Source of the DNA: Diplolepis rosae
Lineage: Eukaryota; Arthropoda; Insecta; Hymenoptera; Diplolepididae
Length of the DNA: 64,000 nt
NCBI GenBank assembly: GCA_030998225.1
Contig: JAPYXD010000728.1
Coordinates: 806,001 to 870,000 of the forward strand
Reading direction: 5' to 3'
This document shows positions 23,156 through 33,040 of the stretch, in pieces. The notes under the pieces are model-generated. The model made no database searches. It saw nothing but the letters and a program-made list of their open reading frames with translations, and had not been told where the DNA came from. Both the position numbers and the translations under genes were made by a program. How positions within the stretch are numbered: the stretch's first letter is position 1; each line of letters begins with the position of its first letter.

Positions 23156-23653
23156 GTCTCTCACAGAATGATCTATTAATACTTCCTAAAATGTGATACT
23201 TGATATCACGAATACTAAAATTGCATTTTTGTTATTTTTTAAAGATAAATGTAGTATTTTTCAAAACATCTCAGAATAAATCTGAATGCAGTAATAAACA
23301 ACATTCAATTTTTTTTATTTATTGCTTAACATACTCAAATAATATTGAGTAAAAGTACATGTCTAGATATTATAATAATTTATGTTTCTGTAATGCCTTG
23401 CTTGCAAATTCAATGTTAAATGGATTGTCCGTGAAGCTGATATAAAAAAATCGTTTCTTGAAAAATACACGCCTTCGTCCACTCGTGAAAATCACCATAT
23501 ACGTTTCAAATTTCTTTACTAGGTATAGGACAATAGTCTTCTTCAAGGAGCGATAGAACCTCTCAAGATTTCTTATATAAAAAAATTTTCGGTCAGCAAA
23601 GCGACATGTCTTGAGTCGGTTTTTAAAACAGTTCAGATCATTCTGTGAGAGAC
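23156..23653. mobile_element. Small inverted-repeat element, about 498 bp
   Basis: GTCTCTCACAGAATGATCT at 23156 and its complement at 23635-23653 form 19-base exact ends. It lies just where the left arm of the composite stops matching the right arm, so it inserted into the arm or marks its inner border. No coding content. Confidence 0.6.
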
Positions 23654-23696
23654 TCCGGTAACAAAGTCTTCACGAAAAGTTTAAAAATGTAAACCT

Positions 23697-24068
23697 TGTT
23701 CGCGTTCTGCCATTTATGAGCGATTTGGCATCCTTTTTTAATAAAAATTTTTTTAAATTGCGGTCGGTTCGTGTGGAAAAAATTTTTTTTTATGTTTCCC
23801 GGTTTATTTGTTATCCGGTTTTGTTCGCGTTCTGTCATTGATGAGCAATTTGGCATCCTTTTTTAATAAAAATTTTTTTAAATTGCCGTCGGTTCGTGTG
23901 GAAAATTTTTTTTATGTTTCCCGGTTAATTTGTTATCCGGTTTTGTTCGCGTTCTGCCATTGATAAGCAATTTGGCATCCTTTTTTAATAAGAAATTTTT
24001 TTTAAATTGCGGTCGGTTGGTGTGAAAATTTTTTTATGTTCCCCGGTTTATTTGTTATCCGGTTTTTT
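23697..24068 (+). repeat. Tandem repeat, about 124-bp unit, three copies
   Basis: Units begin GTTCGCGTTCTGCCATT (23697, 23822, 23946) and contain TTGGCATCCTTTTTTAATAA, GCGGTCGGTTCGTGTGGAAA and CCCGGTTTATTTGTTATCCG. Copies differ by a few substitutions and T/A-run lengths. Confidence 0.9.
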
Positions 24069-24361
24069 ATTCACAGTGAACTCTAAATATTTTTTCGAAT
24101 CGTGATGCTGCATACTGGACTACTTCATTTTGAATTGCAAGCTTTGAGATAAGTTGTTGAATTCTATGATAATCCTTAATTTCATTATCTCCTATATTCT
24201 AATGTTTTACAGAAATTTTGAATTAATCTTTGAATTTATGGCACTGAAGAGGGCCCCCATATGTGGCCGAAACGTTTGCCTTGCTTTCTTTTTGTGTATT
24301 TTTATATGTAATAGTGAAAATTTTATTCGAAGGAAATAAAAAGAATCTGACCCTATGCCAA

Positions 24362-25194
24362 TGTTACGTCACAAGTACGCAAATATACTTACTTTGATCG
24401 AAGATTCCTCGTTTTAAGTTAGGATCGAATGATCCTCGCTTAGGGATGAGGATAAGTCAATGAAAGACACAATGATTATGAAAATAATACAAATTGAATT
24501 TATTTAAAAGAACAATGTACATTTGATTACACAATTTATATATAATGTAGGCACAGGCTGGTTGGTACGTGGGTGAGCGAGAGACAAAGAATAAAAAGAG
24601 AGAGAGAGAGAGAGATTCGGTACCTTTATGATGAGGGTTAATCCATAAGGCGGTGAGTTGAAAGTATGCAGGATCCCCACAGGTGTAGTCCAAGTGTGTG
24701 AGAGAGACGGAGTTATAGCCCGCACAGGTATATTCCGTAAGGGGCGGCGATTCAAATTTACGACACTGTTCGAAGATCTTTACAAGATCTATTCAAGTCT
24801 ACGATGACTTTTACGACTCCCGAACTTTGATTTTAAATTGTCCCGGTCGAATTTTATTAATCTCAAACTCAGAGATTTTCGAAGTTAAATTGAAATACCG
24901 CACAGGACTATTGTCGCGAGACCGGTTATAAATCCGAAGGAAATTTAAGTGTCGAACTAGACGAAGAATTTACTGACTGCTTTCTCTTGGTGTGGGCCTC
25001 TTTTATATTTTTCTATACAAATTGACGGTCAGCGAAAATCGTGACGTAGTCATATCTTCTTAGAGGAGAAGGGGCCCTATACTGCTCCCTACTTCCCCTA
25101 CTCCCTATTCCCCTTTATCGATTCTCTCATAGATTTCTAACTCAAACCAGCCTGTGTGTATTATATACATTCAAATACGTCGCGGGACGTGACA
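24362..25194 (-). repeat. 3' LTR of the 20-kb element
   Basis: On the minus strand it runs from TGTCACGTCCCGCGACG to GACGTAACA. A TATA box (TATATAAAT, 24534-24542) and an AATAAA polyadenylation signal (24499-24504) mark U3 and R. A GTAAGT donor-like site lies near the end. An AG-dinucleotide run (24596-24614) differs in length from the other LTR. Open frames across it (24457-24755) are not genes. Confidence 0.95.
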
Positions 25195-25205
25195 CCTCCC
25201 CCCTC
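25195..25205 (-). other. Polypurine tract of the 20-kb element
   Basis: On the minus strand GAGGGGGGAGG directly precedes the 3' LTR, the site where plus-strand DNA synthesis is primed. Confidence 0.9.
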
Positions 25206-25662
25206 AGTTCGAGCGCGGGGAGTTAACGATCCGCGATCGAAACTTCGGTAGAAGAATACATTTTTTTGTTTTGAAGAAATACATTCAACTCTTTTTCTGA
25301 TAACAATATCTGAATGATAAATATAACATTCATTTCGACGTTTGTTCTACAATTTGTATTTTTTTTTTTGCATTTTCACAATTTGATAAATTCAAATATT
25401 AACATATTTTTTGGATACAAATTTATATTGTCTTAATATTAAAAGTTTTTGTTATAAATTATTACATAGTTTTTTTTTTTTTTTCAAAATAGTTTGAACT
25501 TAGTATTAATATAAGGTTACAATGATTTATTTTGTTATATAACTGAATACATTAATATTTTTTATACGTGAATGGGGTATTTTATATTTGTAAATTATAA
25601 ATAACATGCTGTAATATATAAAATATAATTTTTATAATGTAGTAGATTAGTGAAAATATTCT
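25206..25662. other. 3' untranslated region of the 20-kb element
   Basis: AT-rich sequence with T-runs between the last accessory gene and the polypurine tract. No open frame of note. Confidence 0.5.
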
Positions 25663-26112
25663 TTAAGGGTTATTTTTATATTTTTTATTACGTAGAGGGT
25701 TGCGGCAGTTACGAGCTAAATGTCCTCTTTGAAAACACCTTTCACATGAATTAGTCCATTTTTGTAAAGCTTCTTTATTGTTTTTATCGCTTATATTATA
25801 AAATTTAGATTCTGTTATTAAGCATTTTTCTAACTTTTCTTCTAAAAATATATATTTCGTGGAAAGTGTTTCCAAGACTCTAGCTGCTGCATTTTGTTTT
25901 GCTACTTTCTTTTGGGACGCAGGTTCTCCAACACAAGCATAGGTTACATTATTTTTTAAAATTTCACAAGTTGCCTCGAATGGCGGCAGTTCTTGATGTA
26001 TTCCAAGAGATTTTACTGTGTATTCTGGTATTGAAAAATCATATTCAATACTTATTTCATTAAGTATTTGTACTGCGCTACCCTTTGTCAAATCTCTTTG
26101 TTGCATTGCCAT
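25663..26112 (-). CDS. dsRNA-binding-domain / CCHC zinc-knuckle protein 3
   Basis: A 149-residue protein with start ATG at 26112, after a TTGCAG acceptor-like site 10 bases upstream. Residues about 5-80 form a canonical dsRBD: LNEISIEYDFSIPEY (helix 1 and first strand), a middle beta-sheet part (PPFEATCEI) and the helix-2 signature KKVAKQNAAARVLETL with the conserved Lys-Lys-x-Ala-Lys that contacts the RNA backbone. A CCHC knuckle CERCFQRGHLARNC and a basic tail follow. By family knowledge the dsRBD binds double-stranded RNA without sequence preference; by inference the protein shields element RNA from Dicer/RNAi or supports packaging. It is the last gene before the 3' LTR and shares its architecture with the two genes at 31676-33029. 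No lesions. Confidence 0.85.
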   Translation of the reverse strand: MAMQQRDLTKGSAVQILNEISIEYDFSIPEYTVKSLGIHQELPPFEATCEILKNNVTYACVGEPASQKKVAKQNAAARVLETLSTKYIFLEEKLEKCLITESKFYNISDKNNKEALQKWTNSCERCFQRGHLARNCRNPLRNKKYKNNP

Positions 26113-26220
26113 TGTCCTTATCTGCAAAAGAATTATCTATTTGAGTTGTTTGTGATTTAATTTGATATAAATGGAAATTAGTTATTATTATTGTTAATAA
26201 TTATGTATATGGATTATAAA

Positions 26221-26583
26221 TTATTCGTTTTCGGCGTTTGCTAACTCAAAGAGATATTCAGTGCAAAGAAAACATTGGTCTGCTCTGAAACGTATGAAAA
26301 AAATTTGCTCTTCGCAGACAGAACATTTTAATTCGTTAAGATCCGTGGTTACAATGTGGCGGTTAAGGAAAGGTACAGATATTTCTGATTCAAAAAAGGT
26401 AATTTTAAATCTGTAACATTCTTTACATATGAATTTTTGATCTAAAGTATTCTGATATATTTCGTTTTCTGGAGAGTAACAACAAAAATGTTTCATAATT
26501 ATTTGATCGATATACGGTTGGTAGTACTGTTCGTCGTTTTCAGGATTTTCGGCTTGAATGGATTCAAAATCTTGCGGCAGCAT
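26221..26583 (-). CDS. Cysteine-rich accessory protein 2 (paired CxxC, probable zinc binding)
   Basis: A 120-residue protein. It has an acidic N-terminus, then FCCYSPEN, ICKECYRF, LKCSVCEEQ and QCFLCTEY: four Cys pairs spaced as in zinc-ribbon or RING-like modules. No signal peptide or membrane segment. The start ATG lies five bases behind a GTTATAG acceptor-like site. It sits between a second Cys-rich gene and dsRBD protein 3, all in the same direction, which suggests one regulated accessory block. I do not recognise the family; a zinc-binding regulator or host-factor adaptor is only a guess from the cysteine pattern. Confidence 0.6.
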   Translation of the reverse strand: MLPQDFESIQAENPENDEQYYQPYIDQIIMKHFCCYSPENEIYQNTLDQKFICKECYRFKITFFESEISVPFLNRHIVTTDLNELKCSVCEEQIFFIRFRADQCFLCTEYLFELANAENE

Positions 26584-26704
26584 TTTTCTATAACAAATTC
26601 GTTATTGAGCTTTAAAATACTAACTAGATCTTAACAGTGTTTTGCTTAAAGAGAATTTTCTAGACATATTTGAAATTTTATTTATGACTACAATTTATAA
26701 TATT

Positions 26705-27112
26705 TTATCGAAAAACATTTTCAACTATAACCTCGTTTCCTAATTGAAGTTGCATTTTATTTTTTAAGAATTGCTCAGTACAACCTTTACAGTCGATTGC
26801 CCTACAGCGTGGCGTTATTAATGCTTCCCTACAACCGTTACAATTCATATTAACGCATTGTATTTTACAAACTGAGTGCCATGAGGTACAGAATTCGTAT
26901 TTATTTTGTTCTGTAATTGGTAATTTTTCGAAGCAAAATTGGCAAAATTTCTTTGTTGTTTGCTGACTGTAATAAATGAATAAGGTTGACTCTTCTAAGT
27001 CGAAACAAAAACTATTTATTAAATGTCCATATGTGATTGGATAATCCTGTGGACATACACCGTCCACAGGTCCTGAGTGGAACACGATCGGTTCTGCCGC
27101 AGTCGGAATCAT
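26705..27112 (-). CDS. Cysteine-rich accessory protein 1
   Basis: A 135-residue protein with start ATG at 27112, two bases behind a TTTATAG acceptor-like site. The N-terminal 55 residues are ordinary; the rest holds CQFCFEK, CVNMNCNGC and CKGCTEQ plus single Cys residues, again a multi-zinc layout. It may be a diverged relative of the next gene (26221-26583), with which it shares length, direction and CxxC pairs, but I see no strong sequence match. No signal peptide. Unknown family. Confidence 0.6.
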   Translation of the reverse strand: MIPTAAEPIVFHSGPVDGVCPQDYPITYGHLINSFCFDLEESTLFIYYSQQTTKKFCQFCFEKLPITEQNKYEFCTSWHSVCKIQCVNMNCNGCREALITPRCRAIDCKGCTEQFLKNKMQLQLGNEVIVENVFR

Positions 27113-27677
27113 TCTATAAATTTAAAAAGAAAGGGATCTAAATTTACTTAACTATACCCTTGATTATATGACTTTTATACTTTATCTATTTAATTCGTGC
27201 AAAAGTACCGAAATTTGATTCTAACAGAAGTTATACATTATTGAAAGGTATTCTACTTCTCCATTAGAAAAACAATTCTTATATTACAATACCCTTACAA
27301 AAACTGTTCTTCTAAAGGTACATTCCCAGTGATCATGCTGTGGTTTTACAGTATAGAAAGAGAAGGATGGATTGTACCTGTACCAGGAAGGTTGAAAGGA
27401 TGGAAAATATGGGTTTGTATTTGGTTGGATGTGAGAAAGAGGAGAGAAAAAAAAGAAATAAAAAAGTAGTAAAAGTCAAGAATTGACAAGGGTTTTTTAG
27501 ACGACATTGGTCAAGAAAGAAGAAAATTTTATATTGTTTGAGCCATGAAAGTTCTGACGATTAGGGTAATAAAATTTTTAAGGAAACCTATACGAGTTTT
27601 AGCTGGTGATTGGTATGCTCGTAAAATTTGAAAATAGGAAATGAAAGAGCCAATGTAGTTTAGACTTTTAGTCTTGA

Positions 27678-27684
27678 TATATAT
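27678..27684 (+). promoter_or_regulatory. Weak TATA-like box before opposite-strand gene A
   Basis: TATATAT about 30 bases before the ATG at 27714. The spacing would leave almost no 5' leader, so the real promoter may lie further upstream. Confidence 0.25.
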
Positions 27685-27713
27685 TTGGAAGTGAAATAAG
27701 ATACTAAGGAAAC

Positions 27714-28745
27714 ATGGAGGAGATTTTTGAATTATTAAATCAAATTGATTTTACTTTGTTGGAATCAAGTAATGTAAATGTTGAAAAGGCTAGTGATTTA
27801 ATTTCGGATTCGAGTCATGATATCAGTGTAAGAAAAAGTAAGGAATCAAGTGATGATATAGATTTGGAGGGATTATGTGAAGAAGTGATACGAGGTCAAT
27901 GTGTAGACAGAACTGATTTCAGATCTTTAGTAACTGAGTTAGATTCTGATTTTGGGAACGTTGAATGTCGATCTGAAGGTGACTTAAGGACAATAATAGA
28001 AGAATTGGAATCAGTGGGTTTGAAATTTAATGTGAACAGTGGTTTTGACGTTTTTTGTGGAGGGAAAACTGTGAAGTGTCCTTGTGAGTGGAACTCGTTA
28101 CCTGCGGACAAAAGAATTGCCTTGCTTGATGAATTGAGGCAGCAGGTAGCGTTCCATGGGGTTTCTGGAGCTTTTTATTTAAGAGGGATATTTTACAATA
28201 TTGGCAGAGATAATGTGGTAAAAAGGGTAAGTTGGTTTTGATGGTTTTGATGGTTTTTTTAAAACAGTTGCCTATTTTGAAATAGTATTTAATTTTCTTT
28301 ATTATTAACAGTTGGATCCTTCACGAATTCGGTGGATGCAGGATGGAAGGCGATTGGTGAGGCCTAATTTCAGGTTAAAACCGAAAATTCGTCTTCCAAA
28401 ACAATGGCAAACCAATCGTCGAATGAAAATCGAGGATTGGTTGAGGCCATGTAAAAATTTTGGAGAACCTTTTTCTTCCGGGGGAATGAGGTGGATAATA
28501 CATCAGCAGAAAATTTTTCGTGTAAGTAATAGGAATATATCTTGTTATTTGTTTGTAAAATTTGGATTGTTCATACATCTCTCTCATTCTTCTGTGTTTT
28601 TTTTTTCTTTTTTTTTTTTTTTTTTTTTTTTTAGGTAGGGCCTGAGGATTTTAAATGGACGGGTCAAAATTCGTATATTGCAATCAAGGTAAATGACAGT
28701 TATATTGATTGTTGTGGGCGAATTTTGCGTATACCCATGGATTAG
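27714..28745 (+). CDS. Opposite-strand accessory gene A (three exons, unknown function)
   Basis: Exons 27714-28226, 28312-28521 and 28635-28745 join in frame through GT-AG introns of 85 and 113 bases (donors GTAAGT, the second acceptor behind a long T run), giving 277 residues. The ATG has a good context (AAACATGG). The N-terminal half is acidic and Ser-rich (SSHDISVRKSKESSDDIDLE); the C-terminal half is basic and aromatic (RWMQDGRRLVRPNFRLKPK). No signal peptide or known domain seen. It runs against the element's own transcripts, so its introns are not removed from the element genome RNA and can persist through retrotransposition. It is next to gene B in the same direction. Unknown family. 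Confidence 0.65.
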
Positions 28746-29007
28746 TTTTACGTAAATAGTATTTAATTTTACATTTTAATTAAACATATTTTTGATTGAT
28801 TTTTTTTGTGTGTGCGTATTGTCATATGAATGTTGTTTTTGTTTTTTTTTTTTGAAATATTTAGTTTTATTTATATTATTTACGTTATGCGTTCTCTTTT
28901 TATTATAAAAAGGAATTAATATTTGTGATTTTAATGTAAGTTAGATCAGAGTCGTGTATTTTTCTCAATAGGTTTGGACTGAATGTAATAGCTTTGTTAA
29001 CCTTAGG

Positions 29008-29044
29008 TATAAATAGGGATGTTTTGGACGGTCTGCTTCAGTTT
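29008..29044 (+). promoter_or_regulatory. Promoter of opposite-strand gene B (TATA plus initiator)
   Basis: TATAAATAG at 29008-29016 and TTCAGTTT with its A at 29040, 32 bases downstream, match the arthropod TATA/Inr arrangement. The ATG follows at 29061. This supports independent transcription of gene B inside the retroelement. Confidence 0.6.
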
Positions 29045-29060
29045 TTCTTTAGCAGTCAAC

Positions 29061-29594
29061 ATGGAAAATGATCGACCAGAGGACTTTGAACCCCCTGTGA
29101 AGCGGCTGGCTTTGGAAAATTTAGAAGAGTCGAGTGGTTCAGAAACTGAGATCGAAGAATTGACCGATTCGGAGGTTGAAATGGAAGAGGCACCAGCTCC
29201 TGAAATAAATGCAGTGTATCGTGTGCATGTATCGTGGGATCTGTACTTGTATGCCCGTTTTCTTGAAGATCGCACGACCTGGAACATCGAAATGTTAAAT
29301 GACTGGGAAATGAGTCGGAGGCGTTTGATACGTGAAGAGGAAGATCTCCCTGACGAGGGAGTAAGTATTAAATTTCTAATATTATTATATCTTGATGGTG
29401 AAATTAATTTTAATTGGTTTGTTTATTTATTTCAGTTTGAACCCGCTGAAAACGAGCCTCGGATTAGTAAAGGAAGAGATCTGTGGCCGCTTGACCATAT
29501 ACCTCGGGACTCAGAGGATTTTATTGCCCCTGATTTTGAGGATTATAGGGGAGAGGTTTATCCTCCCTTTCACCCTGAGCCAGATTGGTTTTAG
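29061..29594 (+). CDS. Opposite-strand accessory gene B (two exons, acidic protein)
   Basis: Start ATG at 29061 in strong context (CAACATGG). Exon 1 ends at 29360 before GTAAGT; exon 2 begins at 29436 after TTATTTCAG. The 75-base intron is free of stops and in frame, so unspliced RNA would encode a version with 25 extra residues. The spliced product has about 152 residues. The N-terminus carries a short basic patch (PPVKRLALE) and a strongly acidic Ser/Glu stretch; the C-terminus is rich in Asp, Pro and aromatic residues (FEDYRGEVYPPFH). No known domain. The composition suggests a nuclear or regulatory protein, but this is weak inference. Confidence 0.6.
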   Translation: MENDRPEDFEPPVKRLALENLEESSGSETEIEELTDSEVEMEEAPAPEINAVYRVHVSWDLYLYARFLEDRTTWNIEMLNDWEMSRRRLIREEEDLPDEGVSIKFLILLYLDGEINFNWFVYLFQFEPAENEPRISKGRDLWPLDHIPRDSEDFIAPDFEDYRGEVYPPFHPEPDWF

Positions 29595-29914
29595 GTGAAG
29601 GTGCGACGCGTACAACTTTATGGGTAGTGATTAAGATTTATATATAAAAAAATTTTGGTTTTTAATATTTAAGTAAAAATAGTTGTAATATACATTTTAT
29701 TATAGTTTTATTTTTGTTTTTGTATTTTATAATATTATTAGTATTATATTTGTATAGTTGTGTTTTTCTGTCTAAATGTAAAATATACTTATTTTCTATT
29801 GAATTGTTGTTTATTTATTTGCATGTCATTAATTAGAATTTAAATTTTAAGTCATTTAGAAGTGGTTTTGTTGATAGGCTAAGAGGAGTTTTTTGTACTA
29901 GTTTTATTTTGTTT
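29595..29914. other. Convergent 3' region
   Basis: AT-rich spacer between the end of gene B and the end of the F-type envelope on the other strand. No motif beyond T- and A-rich runs. Confidence 0.4.
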
Positions 29915-31615
29915 TTATTTTTTTTTGATTTTTTTTGAAATTTTTTGAATTTTAATTAGTATTATTAATAGAATAAGTATTATAAAAAGAGTAACTATAG
30001 TATGTGCTATATATATTTTATGTGCACTAGGATTAAAAATAGAAGGGATAATTGTTTGAATATTCGCATATTTTGTGAGTAAGAAAACATGACTTTCAAA
30101 AGTCGATAGAAGCATGTCATCTTTTTTATGAAAAAGATGTAATACATTTTTTAACAAGTGAGGTTTTGTGATTGACATATTATATAAGAAGGGAGAAATT
30201 ATTTCGAGAGAAATGGTCGATTTACTAATTGGAATCGAGTTATCCATTAATTTTGGGTAATTTTTAATATTGTAGTATGGAATTGATGAGTCCAAATTAC
30301 AGTCAGATTCTATTTGTAAAATTCCTATTCCTTGAAGAGTAATAAGGGTTTTGGAATTTTTGGAGCAAGATAAAAAGATTTGCTTAGGAAGAATAGTTGA
30401 ATAAAGCCATCCACGGTGTGACAACAGTGGTGTTAAAAAGGGATATTCATTGAAAGTTATAAATGTTTTACATTTATACGGTTGGGATTTTATAAACATT
30501 GATGTTTCGCAAATAGGATTATTTTGAGTACTGTATATGGAATGAGGAGGGTGACAAAAATTTTGAAGTCCATTTTGGTGGCATGAAGCGAGGAAATTTT
30601 CATTTGTTGTGAAGTAAGATTCGTTATTTGGAGAAATCGCGATATAAGAAAATTGAGGTTTTATGAATATAGGTATAATATAATCAGTGTTGAAGTCAAA
30701 ATGTATAGGGGTTGAATGTGTTTTAAGTACTTGAAATTCTTCAGAAGATGGAATTGGTATGGTCATGGTAAAAATTAAGTAGTTATTGAAAGTAAAGTAT
30801 CTTATTTTAGAAAATGGAATAACCATAGAAAAAAGAGACGTTGGAAGGTGAGGATCTTATTTGTTGGATTTGAAGTCTAGGAAGGTATCTGGAAGCAGCA
30901 TGGGGTGCCATAAATTTGTGGCGGCATGGGTCATAGCTTCCGTAAGCTGTGTTAGGAGTGATAGAAAGGATCGGGATACTTCATGCAAGTCCATCAGCCA
31001 ATTTGCTGCAAGAATTCTATAAATGTGCAAATTTGGGTAAATTTGTGATTTATGCCAGTCTTTGTACACCTTAACGTTATTGAGATTGGATGAAAGATTT
31101 TTAATTTGTTCAGAAAATGGATTTGGGAGTAGGAACAAATTTTCTTTAGGCCAATAAAGAGAAGTTTTTTGTCTTATTTTTGATTGTAGAAGAACTTTTT
31201 GAATTTGATGTAAAAATGGATCACTATTTTTGGGAATTTTAGTGATGTTATGAGCTTGTCTGGATATAAATGAAATTTCTCCGAGAAAATAATTTATACG
31301 TTCTTTCATAAATTCAAGCTGAGTGTGGTGATTATATATATTACAGTTGTTTGCAATATTTGTGAGTATACAATGTTCATAAAGTTTGTGAGATATATCT
31401 ACTATTTTATATTTTAAGTTTTCTGGTTGCAAAATGTCAAAATAAGAGATAAAATTATAATTTTCGGAAAATAGACGTATTTTTGAAATTGGTTCAAAAT
31501 AAATACCAGATGAGTGATAAAATTGTGAATTGATATAAAAGTTATCTGCTTTAGAAGTGAAAAACAGAATTAGCATCAAGTATACGCCATAAGGTGGTTG
31601 GTATAGGAATTTCAT
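29915..31615 (-). pseudogene. Baculovirus-F/errantivirus-type envelope with one in-frame stop
   Basis: Two frames on the minus strand (31615-30857 and 30856-29915) are in the same phase, separated by a single TAA at 30857-30859. The first has an N-terminal hydrophobic signal (YLMLILFFTSKA) and a long helical region (FLSLLTQLTEAMTHAATNLW); the second contains HRGWLYSTILPKQIFLSC, typical of F-like envelopes, and a C-terminal membrane anchor (IVTLFIILILLIILIKI) with a Lys-rich tail. Total length about 567 codons, normal for errantivirus Env. Expected role: membrane fusion and cell entry. The start ATG lies behind an excellent acceptor (T-rich tract, then CAG at about 31633). The stop either kills this copy or is read through. 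The family assignment rests on these blocks and layout. Confidence 0.65.
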
Positions 31616-31675
31616 TATGCTTCTCGAATGGCTGAAAAAGAAAAAAAAGGATTAGTATTGGATAAAATTGGATGT

Positions 31676-32260
31676 TTACATATGGTTGGATTTAGGTCTA
31701 GAAGTTTTTTGGAAAAAAGGGGAAAATAGATTACTAAATGTTGAGGAGTTTCGTGGTGGAAGTGGAGGGGGAACTTGTGTTGATTTATCAGCTTTAAAAA
31801 CATTCCGTCTACGGCACTCTTTTGTAGCATGCATTTGAGTGTTACAATATCTACATGAATTTTTCCATGATACTAATTTTGGTCTTGGATCAGTTTGAAC
31901 ACTTTGATTCTTCTTTTTTTTTGTTTCTTTACATTTATTATTATAAAAATCCTCATCGCAAAGATCATAAGATCTTATTATTATTTGTAGTAATTTTAAA
32001 GCAGCTCTATTTTCGGCTAACTCGCTTGTAGGACCCGCTTGTACAGCAAAATGATCGTTTGTATTAACTTGAGCAAGAAAAAATGATTTGGTTTTTGAAT
32101 TTGGATCAGGATAAACGATGTATTGTGGTAACGGTAATCCATATTTTATCGTAAAATTTCTCAAAATTTCTACGTGGTTTAAAAGTCCCAGAGAGTCTGT
32201 TCTACATATCTTTTTTTTGTAACTTCGCACGTGGGTAGGCTCATCATAGTAATGCTCCAT
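31676..32260 (-). CDS. dsRNA-binding-domain / CCHC zinc-knuckle protein 2
   Basis: 194 residues. Residues about 22-95 form a dsRBD: VEILRNFTIKYGLPLPQY as helix 1, a three-strand middle (SFFLAQVNTN) and helix 2 AENRAALKLLQII. The basic KKxAK motif is replaced by SELAEN, so RNA affinity may be lower. A CCHC knuckle CRYCNTQMHATKEC follows at about residues 138-151, then a proline-rich VPPPLPPRN that fits SH3-binding patterns. It lies between dsRBD protein 1 and the F-type envelope, with 37 and 60 bases between frames, a compact virus-like layout. A CAG acceptor-like site lies 13 bases before the ATG. Role by inference: binding dsRNA to counter RNAi, or RNA chaperone. Confidence 0.75.
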   Translation of the reverse strand: MEHYYDEPTHVRSYKKKICRTDSLGLLNHVEILRNFTIKYGLPLPQYIVYPDPNSKTKSFFLAQVNTNDHFAVQAGPTSELAENRAALKLLQIIIRSYDLCDEDFYNNKCKETKKKKNQSVQTDPRPKLVSWKNSCRYCNTQMHATKECRRRNVFKADKSTQVPPPLPPRNSSTFSNLFSPFFQKTSRPKSNHM

Positions 32261-32297
32261 TATAGATGATTTCCTGAATCAGTATGGAATATTTATA

Positions 32298-33029
32298 TTA
32301 GAATTTATTGTACTGATTGGGGGGTCTATATCCGCATTTAAAACATTTCTTAAAGCTTTTTCCAGAAAAAGGCGATGTAGTAGAAGTATTATTTCTTTTT
32401 ATTTTATAAGGATTTATATTTTTAAAACGACTGTTAATATTAGGTTTTGTTATCTGACCACTCGTTGAAGGTTTTGGATCATTTATAAGTGATTCTTGGA
32501 TTGTAACATGCAAATTTTCTAGTGAGTTTATTAAATTTACTTCACATTTTTTATCTTTTTGCAAAAGAGAATTTATCGTTTTTATAGCTGCGAAATCCAT
32601 TGCTGTTTTTATTGTGTTTCCAATTCCTATTCGTTTTATATCATTAATAAAACAAATTGCTATGTATGTTGAGTTTTTTGATGAAGTTTTTACTCGTAAT
32701 ACTGTATATTTTGGATATTCGATTTTATTTTGAGTGCAAATTTCGTTTAATTTTTTGAAATTTTTACCAATAGAATTCGGTTGGACGTTTTGATTTGTTT
32801 CCTTTGATTCATTAATTAAGGCATTATATAAATTTTGTGCTACCTTTTGCTTTACGTTTTCTTTATTTTTGCCACTATTCATTATTATATAATTGTTATA
32901 TTGTAAATTAATGTGAAATAGACATTCATTATTATTGGTTTGTTCAATGAGTATCTCATAAATGAGGGGTGGATCTCCTCTTTGTTGAATAATTTTGTTT
33001 AGTAAGGTTGTGAAAGGAACATGCGACAT
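32298..33029 (-). CDS. Protein 1 with two dsRNA-binding domains and a partial zinc knuckle
   Basis: 243 residues. The first dsRBD-like unit (about residues 5-75) starts FTTLLNKIIQQRGDPPLIYE and ends QKVAQNLYNALI; the second (about 88-160) starts KKLNEICTQNKIEYPKYTV and ends MDFAAIKTINSLL. A basic Ser/Asn-rich linker and KKCFKCGYRPPNQYNKF end the protein, so only the first half of a knuckle (CFKC) is present. The ATG is two bases behind CTTAAAG, and only 11 bases separate it from the glycoprotein stop. Tandem dsRBDs are common in RNAi co-factors and in viral silencing suppressors. The domains are more diverged than in protein 3. No frame lesion apart from the possibly shortened C-terminus. Confidence 0.7.
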   Translation of the reverse strand: MSHVPFTTLLNKIIQQRGDPPLIYEILIEQTNNNECLFHINLQYNNYIIMNSGKNKENVKQKVAQNLYNALINESKETNQNVQPNSIGKNFKKLNEICTQNKIEYPKYTVLRVKTSSKNSTYIAICFINDIKRIGIGNTIKTAMDFAAIKTINSLLQKDKKCEVNLINSLENLHVTIQESLINDPKPSTSGQITKPNINSRFKNINPYKIKRNNTSTTSPFSGKSFKKCFKCGYRPPNQYNKF

Positions 33030-33040
33030 TCTTTAAGATG

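Noticed and set aside
24457..24755. Open frames in the LTR (also 43659-43963)
   Set aside because: They are duplicated only because the LTRs are duplicated, overlap the promoter and polyadenylation signals, and have low-complexity content from the AG run.
25195..29914. The 25.2-29.9 kb block as a separate nested element
   Set aside because: I found no inverted ends, LTRs or target duplication around it, and dsRBD protein 3 ties it to the genes at 31.7-33.0 kb. It stays an open possibility for the opposite-strand pair only.
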